A DNA stretch of 64,000 nucleotides from Lethocerus indicus (Eukaryota; Arthropoda; Insecta; Hemiptera; Belostomatidae), in contig JACDQD010000102.1 in the NCBI GenBank assembly GCA_019843655.1, positions 4,101,501-4,165,500 on the forward strand, given 5' to 3'. Each line of letters opens with the position of its first letter. The stretch's first letter is position 1. Positions 50,639-61,510 of the stretch are shown here, in pieces. The notes beneath the pieces were generated by a model. The model made no database searches, had not been told where the DNA came from, and saw only the letters and a program-made list of their open reading frames with translations. The position numbers were made by a program, and so were the translations under genes.

Positions 50639-53394
50639 TGAATTCCTGACCCTCCCCTTTAATGGACTCTCCCAGTACAGTTTTTATGAGATGATATGGT
50701 GTGGCAACACACTAATCACATTGCTTCCGGCAACTCCTCTTTCAGCACTCCTATTTTCACTTCCGCCCATATACAGCCATCTGGTGGCATCTCTTCCGTG
50801 GCGCCCCATTCATAATACAAGTACTGTTTTTAACCATTATTGACTCCTGCCTGGATATCGGGAAAATTACCTTGTACGTTATATCACTGTTGTTTTTAAA
50901 CGTTAGTTGGGGAGATAGCAACCTGACAAGAATGAGCCAACGATAGAGAGTACTGAATTAGTTCGGTATCAAGATAGTGTGTAAATTATCAATTAATATT
51001 TGGTTAGTGTAGGCAAACATATGTTCTTGAACTTATGAATGTTGGTACGCAATAAATAACTCGTTTTTGAATTACATTATTGTTATTTCAATAGTAGAAG
51101 CAATTTTCTTTCACTCACAAATGTTATGTTTGTAATGGTTACATTGTAAAGGCTTTAATAATATCTAATAATTATTACTGCGGAGACTGCAATGCGGATA
51201 CAAACGGTCAGCTATCTCATTTTTCGTTTAAACTTCAACTATCTCACCCACACTACGGACCGATGGGAAAACTAAAATCGTATTTGCAATAACAAATTGG
51301 TAGTAATTAAGGTAGATTGGTAGAGTCTGAGGCATGACGTAGTTTGCCGCTCACTGATATATTGGCCGTAATTACAAGGAACACATGCGTATGAGTGAGC
51401 GAGTAATTAACCAATTAACCAGAAGATGAATCACTCGGTAACAATTTATACAACGGAGGGAATTATTAACATGGCGCACCAACATTGCTCCCGCTCGGTA
51501 CACGGCTCAACCGCTAACTGGCCCTAACCGCTGTCTTCGCATCGGTCATCGTCACAAGAACAAGTGGCCATAGAGGTCATAGGGTTCACTACCCGATCCC
51601 GTTTCAACAAATCTCTTTCACACATTTAGGCTTATAGACGGGCTTATAACCGATCTGACTATTCGGTACCCTATTTTCACATTTGATCTTGAATTAGGAT
51701 TAAGTAAAAAATATATATAGAACATATATAGATAGAATTTTAAGCTCATAACGAGACATTTCACCTCATTGCGCTATATAAATGCAAATTTATATAAAGC
51801 AGAATGTTAATGCAAAGGAACGTATTAACAAACGCACGAATACTGAACTGTACTGTAAAACGTTAACGATATGAAATATTTTGAACCCTGTGAAGGTGCT
51901 TCCTCCAGAACTGCAGTCCCGGTTTTACAGAATCGGAAAAAATCATTTATTCATAAATAATTATAGGAGTAATGAGAGATTTCTGTCTTATTTTAGGCCA
52001 TCCTCTGCGTCGAAGAAGCTACCAAGCGTGTTTAGCGCTGGCAAATCCTTCCTTTTTCCAAATTACACGGGGCCTAAATAATCTGGAGTTCGGTCGGGAA
52101 AACAGTCGAAGCGTGAAATTCTCGCGTAAAACACCCTCTTTTTCTGTGAGGAGGCCGGCGGGGACCAGGTTGTAGCTGGCCGACCATTAATCTTTGGCCC
52201 CGGCCGGGCGAAACTTTTATTGATGGTAAAATCGGAGGACAGAATCGGGCGGCCTTTAGTATTCATGTCGAACATCATTTGTTAGCCCCCAATCCGTGGA
52301 GCGGACGGCGGCTGCCCCACACCGGGACACTGATTAATGGCGCCCCACACACCCCCCCCTCCGTCAACATTTAACCGATAAATATTTAACCGGAACTGTT
52401 CCCGTCGGACTGACCTCGCAACCGCCACCGGATTAAATGCGGCAGACCGACAACGGTCGCTGGACTTCCGAGCTACGCGTTGAGTACGGCCATCCAACAG
52501 GCGAAAGATCGCGAGTCCGGCTCTTCCGAAGCTTCTATATCTTACTGGCAACTGGACAGAGCCGGGGTAAAAACATATTGCCGATATTAAGTACGGGAAC
52601 CCCTTGATCTGAGCGGCTTTGAAAAGGGGATTTTAATCAATGCGCAACAAATTTTTGAGACCAATCCTTGGATTATGCAGTATAAGTTTTGATTAGTACG
52701 GCTTTTTGTAAAGACGCAAACCTTTGGAAGAATTTCCGATCAGACGACAACGCATTCTCGGCAGACGCGACAATCATTGCCCACTAACCGTTTCTACTGT
52801 TCATTTGAAATTAGCAAAGTTTTTACCAAAAATGTAAACCTTATTTAAATGCTATATCCTCTAATAATTATGCTTTGCGCTATATTTTGAGTAACATTTA
52901 TCAGGAATTAAAAAAGAACATTATCTGGAATCCTAACGGTTACCAGGAAGATGGGAAAGAGCGTGCGTTGTTAAAACTCCATTTATAATAGAGGGAATGG
53001 TCGATCACCCCGCTACGTCGACAAAAGGCCAGTTGCCGGATTCAATCCGGAAAAGGGATCTTCGGGTTCAGTTTAAATATTTGTCTAAAGCGTAATTTCA
53101 TCTCTTGACCGGCGCAAATGGTCCGCGCTTCAAAGCTCGACAAATCGGTTTGGTGACCGTTGTTATTATATATCCATTTATCTTCCGCACTTCTCCAAGA
53201 GGTATAATTTCGAAAAGACCGTTCGAACCCCTCTGTTGGGAAAAACTATTGCCGAATTTCATAAACGGTTACCCACGATTTCTCACAGCTGTTATGGGAA
53301 CTGACCAATGGAATGTCTATTTTTAATCACCAAAATTCAGCTTGAATGTTTCATTCGTATCCTATCATTTACAACCTATTATTCCATGATGTGG

Positions 53395-53396
<2 letters not shown>

Positions 53397-53446
<50 letters not shown>
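53397..53446. repeat. (TA)n microsatellite
   Basis: About 50 bp of pure TA dinucleotide. Confidence 0.95.
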
Positions 53447-53450
<4 letters not shown>

Positions 53451-53504
53451 AGTATAATATTACTTCAAAGTTCCCAACCATTCAGTCGAAATCAATCCCT
53501 GGGC

Positions 53505-53770
53505 TAGTCGAGCTCCTATTCTTTCCCTCCCTGTTTCTCTTACTATATCTCTTTTTCAGTCTACGTGACTTGAATGCGATCTAAGTAGCGCAGAGTCTAA
53601 CTCATTCTCTCCCTTTCCTTTTACTCCTCTTTTTATTTCTTTTTTCTCTCTAACTATTCTCATATTCTGCCTCCTTCTGCGCGCACTCTCAAATCGTTTT
53701 ATGGTTGGCACTCACCTCGCATGACTTCCATTATCCTGCCGACACCTAAAACACACACACACGCTCTTGC
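53505..53770. repeat. Pyrimidine-rich stretch with short (CA)n
   Basis: The plus strand is strongly biased to C and T (CTTTCCCTCCCTGTTTCTCT, TTTTTTCTCTC and similar), with a short ACACACAC run at about 53752. No exon lies downstream to make this a splice tract. Confidence 0.55.
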
Positions 53771-56700
53771 CCTCTCAGACAAGTGAAATGCCTGGCACTC
53801 GAAAATGCCTCGACGCGCGAATAAAGTCGGGCAAATCATTTTAAGGCAATTTTCGTATTAATCTGCCCAATCGCAAGGTAAACACAAGATCTGCGTTGTT
53901 CATTCTATTGAAACAACAACGACACTTGGCATTTCCTTCACTACTCGCTTTTACTTTTCGTTTCTTTAATGTGCACGTTGTATAGCAATTTGAAAATGAG
54001 TCAAATCATTCTTTGTGTTCTAAACAAAGAACACGTGATTAAGAAGATTCGATGTGTGTCTGAAAAAGAACAGGGGGATTTGAATAGGTCGGATGGTGCG
54101 TGACAGGAGGAATTAAAACTGGCCTGAGCGGCACCGAAATGTGGGGGGGCGCTAACACAATGGAACCAATTGAGCAAATCTTGGCCAAAAGAAGCTCCAC
54201 CGACTGGGGGATTATTTAGGATGGAAACTCAAGAGAGTTATACCGGATTAGTTTTATGAAGGGGCAACACCCGGAGAGCATTACGGAAGGGGGAAATGGC
54301 AGGCACTCACGGCCCCGCCACAACACCCCCTCTTGCTTCAATCATGAGTTAATTTCAGATTAATGTAACTTTCTCTCTATATCTCTCTAACTCTGATATT
54401 TTACTAATAGCAAACTTTTATTTCAAATTCTGTTGGTATAAATATACTGTAAAGGAAGGTTTCTATACTGTGAGCCATGAAATATGAAGACCACTATCCC
54501 TGTAACGCTGGACTATTTATTGCATTCCGCCATCGTGGGCATAAAAACGTTAGAATCTGAAAAGCATATAATGCAATGGTAGACCACTGTATATTTTTGT
54601 TTATTCAGTATCATGGTTAACTGATAGGAGATCCTAAAGTCCCGGTCAGTCGGTCGGTCCCCTATTCTCCATACACTCACTAAGTATAATCTAAAAAATT
54701 GCTACTAATCAAAAATCCTCCGAAACATCCGTAATGCTCCCCGGTATGTTGCTGTATGTTTCAAATCACATGACTCACCATGACCTCAACATACTGACAG
54801 TTGAATTAATAAAATATACCTAGCGGCGGGTCTGCAGATCGCCGAGATTAAGAGGGGCAGAGAAAAACGGTAGCCGTCTGTAGCCAGCGGTGCGTGAGGC
54901 GGAGCCAGAGGTGGCTAATCCCGGAGGGCGGTGTTAAATTGTGGTTGATGGGGGCGGGGTGGGCGCTAGGGTACAGGAAGCGGCAAAAATCCCGGACAAG
55001 TGTAGCAGCGCCGGCTGCGGGGGGACGCTCCCACGCCTCCATTGTCGGCCATTAAATTAATTCCCCGGTCGGGATACAAACAGATGTCGCGTGTATCCCT
55101 CTCTAAGCGGAGTGGGGCTCTCGCACGGCCGCGCTTTACACGGTTTGCCGCCTTCATTGACAACCTGCCCGCCCGGCTACATCCGCTTACCTCCTAGCTA
55201 CCGCATTGTCGCCCAGTTTAATCTTCCCGGCCACTCGACAATGGAGACGGGCTCCATCGCCCTCTCACCGCTTCCCAATTAAGTAATAACTTTCGCGGGC
55301 TTTAATTTCGGCCGCCGCTATTGTGCGACCCGGGCGATGGAGGGTGGTCGATTCGATATTACTCGACTGAAAACGTATTAGGATTTAGCCGGGCGATGTA
55401 TTAAAAAAGGCGCCAGGAAATCGGTTATGGCGAACAACAAGCAATTTTCTATTTAACTATCGTAGCATTATTATTGAGTTTATTTACCGGAAAGCTGAAC
55501 CGTTTCGTCGGTAGGAGCGGAGGGATCGAGTCAACCTACCTACCTCAGTATACTACCTTAGTCTTGCATTTTATCCATTTTGTGAGATTTCAATCTCCTT
55601 CATGATAGTTCCTCCTCAAATGATAGTTCAATATAAAATAGTTAATTGTTTGTAAACGATGATTTAAAAAAAATGTTATCCATTAAAATTCGCGGCCTTA
55701 TCATATCGTGGATATTCGCGCTACGGGTCAGCAGGTAGAGCTGGGTTCGAGGATTGTATTAAGCCGCGATATTGGGACCGATTAGGACAATCTCTTATAA
55801 TGGCGGCTTTTAAAGCAATTTAGCGCCAGTTGTTTTGTTTCCATTAGGCAAATCAATTTCCCGCAAGACGATATTGCACCGCAATTACGTTATGGCGTTT
55901 TGTACAGCCGTGTTTTGAGATGATAAAGACAAAACGCTTTGCAATTACGATATAGTTATTACTATACTTTTGGATCTTCGAATTGAATTAGATTCACTTA
56001 CAAACCGGTTTGATTATCTTAATAGGTGAATTAAGCTGATCCTTCCATTACAGAAATAATTATAATTTAACTATTATAGAGTGTATTATTATTAAATTAT
56101 TATATAAGCAGTTAATGATTTTGTCTTACAAATAATAAGAAGGAAAGTATTGAGAGGATTTAAACTATTAAAGAACTGTGAAAGTGTTTTAGACGGCTTC
56201 ACAATTGATAATCCGTTTGATGAGTGTTTCACTTGTTTGATTTGATGATAGGCAAGTTTGGCCTTTTCATCATCACTGTTTCTGCTGTGTAGCAGAGATG
56301 TCGCACGCTTGTCGTTGCACTAAAACGCCGATATAATTCCAATGATTCTAGTATTCATGTAGGAAATAACCCTCAGTAAATGAAACAGGTGGGATTATTA
56401 AATTAATATTTGATATAAGCAACTTCCACATTAGGAAAGAAAATTAAGTAGCACAAGTTAATAATAACTAAGCACAACTCTTGAAACAAACAAGTTACTA
56501 ATGCTCTTATCAAGCATCATAACATTAAGTCCGGATTATAAGTTGAATATTAACTGATGAATAATTATCCTGTTAATAATAATAACAAATAACGAATTAA
56601 ATTTGTTTAATTATCTAGGCACTAGGAAGGAAATGAGGATTACTGAGTAGATTGTATTCTTTTGAAGCCAGTGAGTGCTAGGTACCGTGTGTGTGTGTTG

Positions 56701-59219
56701 CTATAGTCGTGAGGAACTGTGGCGCATGATATGCTTGTGGGGCGTCCTGTTTACACAGTCACTTCACTTGTAATGCCTGAAGGTATAAGCGAGAGGAGAC
56801 AGATCGACAGATCGAGAAAACTAGGGTATAACAATATTAAAAACTAATAAAATAATGGAAATACAGTTGCAAGAGATGAGCACAAACCCTAGACACCAAA
56901 AGGTTGAGGACTACACGAACAGCTACCCCACCAAGCCTCTGAAACCTCTGGGGAACAGCCAAAAATGTCGATCTGAGGTTATTGCCCATCCAGATCATGG
57001 AGGGTCATGTGGGGGGGGGGGGAGCTCACGGCTATCTTTACTTATACCGGACGATTTTGAAAATATATCCGTTAGGGAGAAGTCCCCGGGGATCCAATGG
57101 TCCACCGCAATATGAGGGTGAGACATATGTCGCCACTACCACCGAATGCAACATGCCTCATCTGAGTCCGGTTATTTTACAGTCATACGGGAGTGAAGTA
57201 TTATTCGAACTGTAGCACATATATCATTACATTATTTGTTACCGTTTCGTCCCATACATTACTCAAAACTCATTTAATTAAAGATTTAAACCACTCTAGT
57301 GGTATCTCACAAGACGCCAACGTAGGGAACACAACTTAGGTACGGAGTCGGTGCCTACGGAATCGTGTGGGGATCCACACGAAGCTGTCCCAAAATCCCG
57401 ATCACATAGTGGCCAGGTGAGAAGGAGCCAGTATATTATTAAAACAACTACATTCAAAATTAAGAATAACATTTAATATTCGTCAATAATTCTTTATTTG
57501 AAATATTCAACTGAATCAGAACTAACAGCATCCAATTGAAGTAGGCAACAATCTTAGTTACCGCCTAGGGACGTGTCAAAATATTTCACTTGGGCCGTGT
57601 CATCGGTATTATATTTTAACGGAGGCGAGTAGAGGGCAAAATAGAAAGACAAAAAAAGGACAGTGGAGGAATGTAAAATGACAGTTGAAAAATGCGTTAA
57701 GAGAAGACAGGGTGAGTTAGAGGGTGGGGCTTGAATCCTCCCCCAGGCTCAGATTTGATCAGATTTCTTTTCCGGTATACCGCCCCCCCTTCAAGTCTTC
57801 TACTTCCCTTATTCTTATTCCCTTTTTTTAAATTTACACGTTTTGAATAGAATATGAAGAGTGACATCTCTGTCTCACGGTTGGCGATGATACTTTTATT
57901 TCCTCGGCCCCCGACCCACCCTGTTTCTTACCCTCAGTTCCACGGCCCTCCCGCGAGTCCCTTTGCCGCTAAGCTTTGGAAGGGGGTATACATTATGGGA
58001 GGAGTAACGAGTGTTTAACGAATGGAAAAATCGGTTTGAAATTTTCATAAGGCGGAGAGAAAAGTCCCTCGGTGTTGAGCTGCCGAAACGGGTCTTTCCG
58101 AGGGGGTGTCCGAAATCAGATTACGTGCCCTCGGCGCCTTTCTTTTATCGGACTTTGTCCAGTTAATCTAAATCCTTCAACCTGAACGCACTTACTTATT
58201 TCCACAGTGAAACAATTTCATTATCTTATATATGTAATCGTGTGAATAACATTTACATTTAATGCTCGCGTATCATTATTAGAATGAAATTAATTTTCCT
58301 TACTGGCTATAAATATGATTTTGAAGTGTCGGAGAAATTATTTTCGTCTTCCCGGTGTACCGAGGAAGGATTGGCAAGGGGCTTGATGGGAAGATTAAAA
58401 AATAAGAAGATAAAAGACCCGAAACAGATGTGCAGATTAAAAGGTCTGAAACTGAATGACCGTGTAGGCTGAAAACCTAGCGGGCGGCGTTGAAAGCAAA
58501 CAGCGGAACACACCGAGGGGAATTGGAGATTGCACTTTTCAATCTACTTTCAGAAGCCAGATAAATTCATTTTCCGGAAGAAAGGTCCATGCAAAGCATT
58601 CTGCGGTGTGATCGCGTGACAATGACGATATGAGCTGTATAAATGTCACCACAAACTAAAATGTAAAGATGGGCGGTTGCGATTGTCAGATTTAGCGGAA
58701 CTCAAGAGGGATGTTTCGGGAGTCTCGATATGAAATTTTAGAATAAGTTTAAAAATACGAGTAATAAAAAAATGTTTTACTCCATGTGCGGCGCCGTCTC
58801 CTAATTGCAAGCCTGCAAGTTAACAACGTTCAATGAGATAATGCTTTGTTTTAAACATTTCCACTCTTTCAATACATGGTCAGTTCGGTGACGTAATATT
58901 GAACAGGGTGCTACATGCTGACAGTGGCCATATGCGACTACCATACAATAGATTCTAGAGAGATCAAGGGGTCACCACGGCTCACCGACAACAGTTCATT
59001 GTTTTGGGCCGGCGTCCGATCGTTATTTTCGGATAAGTAGATAAAGCAGGCATTGTTTTTTAATATTCCTTTTTTATACAACGAAAGCGAAATGGGTTGT
59101 GATAACCATTGATAACTACATAAAAGGAGAAATTGATAATTAATGAAATATTACACGCAGGTGGACACACAATGGACTTCCATTGTCGTTACGTATACTG
59201 ACATATACACTTACATACT

Positions 59220-59222
<3 letters not shown>

Positions 59223-59271
<49 letters not shown>
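59223..59271. repeat. (AT)n microsatellite
   Basis: About 49 bp of pure AT dinucleotide. Confidence 0.95.
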
Positions 59272-59276
<5 letters not shown>

Positions 59277-59965
59277 AAACTAATAATCCAATTGAAGAAA
59301 ATATAACGAGGTCCAATTCGGTAATTTCTTACTATTAGAAACGAAATTGAATGAACGAAAAATTATTAGTTTATGGATGTTGTTTAGTATAAACAACTAA
59401 AGAAATGTGTAGTAATAAAAGTAAAAATTAATAATGCCTAGCCTACTGTCTCTGCTAGGTTTTATCGCGATTGTTATTCCACCAGTAGTATAGTAAGGGG
59501 TTTACACTTTCTGAGATATTGTAAGAATGCAGTGATAGTGCTGATAGGGTGCTTCATCGCAAATCGACATGTTCGTTATCAACGGGTACCAGAAATCAGT
59601 ACTTGTATCCTAAGACTACAAGTAGGCGCGTCGCCGAACCAGGTGACTATTAAATATTTGCGGACCACCGAGAAATACGCCTTTAGCGCCAATACCGCTT
59701 GAAAACACAGAAATATGGAGAGGATATAAGCGGGAAATGTACGACGCCATTTACCCGGCGGCGGCGGCGGCTCATGTGTCGCACTCGTATAGTCCCTTTG
59801 AAAACGGGCAGGTGGGAGAGTGACCCTTGAACCTTGACATCTCCGCGGGTCGCACACCTGAAATGAGCATACGGTCCCATAATAGAATGTTCAACAAAGA
59901 GACCTGACAAAATAAAAAAAAACAACAAAAAACCGACGTATTGTTAGCTACCCAGTGAATATATT

Positions 59966-60025
59966 TTTTTCGGGCTTCGAACCACCGACCTGTGACAGTC
60001 TAACTAATACCTTCTGTGACGAAAG
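59966..60025 (-). other. tRNA-like fragment (possible tRNA-derived repeat)
   Basis: The minus strand reads TTAGTTAGACTGTCACAGG, then TCGGTGGTTCGAAGCCCG. This resembles a D-arm start followed by a B-box/T-arm (GGTTCGAAGCC). The acceptor stem does not close and the A-box is one position off consensus, so it is not an intact tRNA gene. It may be a SINE head or a chance match. Confidence 0.25.
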
Positions 60026-61234
60026 AGCCGGTGACGTAATGATTTTATCTTCATATTTATAATCTTTCTTTAATAAGAGTACAACATATTATAGCTATTT
60101 AATAGAAATTAATATATAGATGGGATATTAAATTGTTACAAATCGTAAAAAGAAAGTGGATATCTGGTAACCACTTAAAATCTGCCGAGGATATTAAGAT
60201 CACCCACGATGCTGTGTTATACTAGAGAACAATTCGATAGAGTTACCACCGGTAGTAAAGTAATTTTCAATATCATAACCGCTCGCCAGTATTATTGGCA
60301 CTTATCCTTTCGACAATGGGGAAAGATAAATAAATTTTCGCCTGGTTGTAAACTGATGATGTCTATTAGGTAGGGGAGAGGACAACCAGGAGGGAAGTAC
60401 TGCACAGAGTGCGGGACAGAGGAGCCGGGATCACACCTAAGGGAATAGCAACGGGCATCCATCATAAGATACGGGGTGCAAGGGTGGTTCCTCCTCCCTA
60501 TGATGGATACACGGAGGAGGGGATCTTGTATATTGTAAAGCAAGGTTTTAATATCGAAAAGACCGAGTCCGGGAAGGGAGCGGGTCCGTCCTCCGCCGAC
60601 CTCTCAATCAATATGTCAGAAACCGTCTCTCCCTTATTTGGGGTGTATACATTCCATTATGACCGACTGTTACTAAATCTATTGGAAAATTAAAAAAAAA
60701 AGAGAGGACATGCCCCGCAATATTTTAGGTTGTCTTAGATAATTTCCCGGTTTCCTTGTTTCTGAGGCGCTTGCCAGATTTTAATTAACATTTTGAACAA
60801 AACAACATTAATTTTAACTGAGAATGTTTGACCGTCCTTGTGGTTCATTCCTTTTTCCAATAATTGAACCTGTGAACGCGATAAAAGCAGCTCGGCGATG
60901 TGGGGCAGGTTCGATTCCCGGCGGTGAAGTGTTTCAAACAATTAGTGAGTTGAATTGACTAAGAGCGCATCCCAACGGTGTAGGATACGTTTTCGGATTG
61001 GCGCGAGACAGGGCCCGCAAATGGTAGCGTCTGGTAATAAGCAGGTGAGAGGGTGAACGATTAAGGGATTTGATAGTGGGGCAGAACTACAGGCGTGGGG
61101 TGCCAGTATGGGGCGAGAATAGGATATATGGTTGGGGTGGGCTTCAAGTTTCGGCGGTGGCTGCGGTCCCGTATTGAATTAGCGGTGGTCCGTGTGGGTG
61201 CGTGTTTGGGCGGGTGCGGGGGTGCGTCTGCGGC

Positions 61235-61510
61235 ATCACTCTCCGCCCCACTCCCCCGGGACTCGCTCAATTGAGTGCTTTTTCACCCTCCTTTCAACCT
61301 CTCTTTTCTTCTACTTCTCCTCGTCTCTTTTTTTTATCTCCCCCGAAACTTTATCGCTCCTTAGGGGAAATTATATCTGATGCGGTTGGCGCGCTGTGGC
61401 GACGGCCACGCGTCAGGATCCTCCCGGCGAGAATACACGGCTCGTCCTATCTCCCTTCCTCCCTTAACTGCTACCGATCTGTCTTTCTTTCCGCGCCCCG
61501 CCTGACTCGA
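61235..61510. repeat. Pyrimidine-rich stretch
   Basis: The plus strand is rich in C and T, with runs such as CCTCTCTTTTCTTCTACTTC. No coding support. Confidence 0.45.

Noticed and set aside
55725..55765. Possible tRNA (GGTTCGAGG near a GCAGGTAGAG word).
   Set aside because: Spacing between the box-like words is too short and no cloverleaf can be drawn.
59186..59220. Sequence TCGTTACGTATACTGA looks like the 5' arm of the Hox-cluster microRNA iab-4.
   Set aside because: The match stops after about 16 nt, the rest of the mature sequence differs, and no complementary 3' arm follows; a (TA)n array comes instead. Probably chance in an AC/AT-rich stretch.
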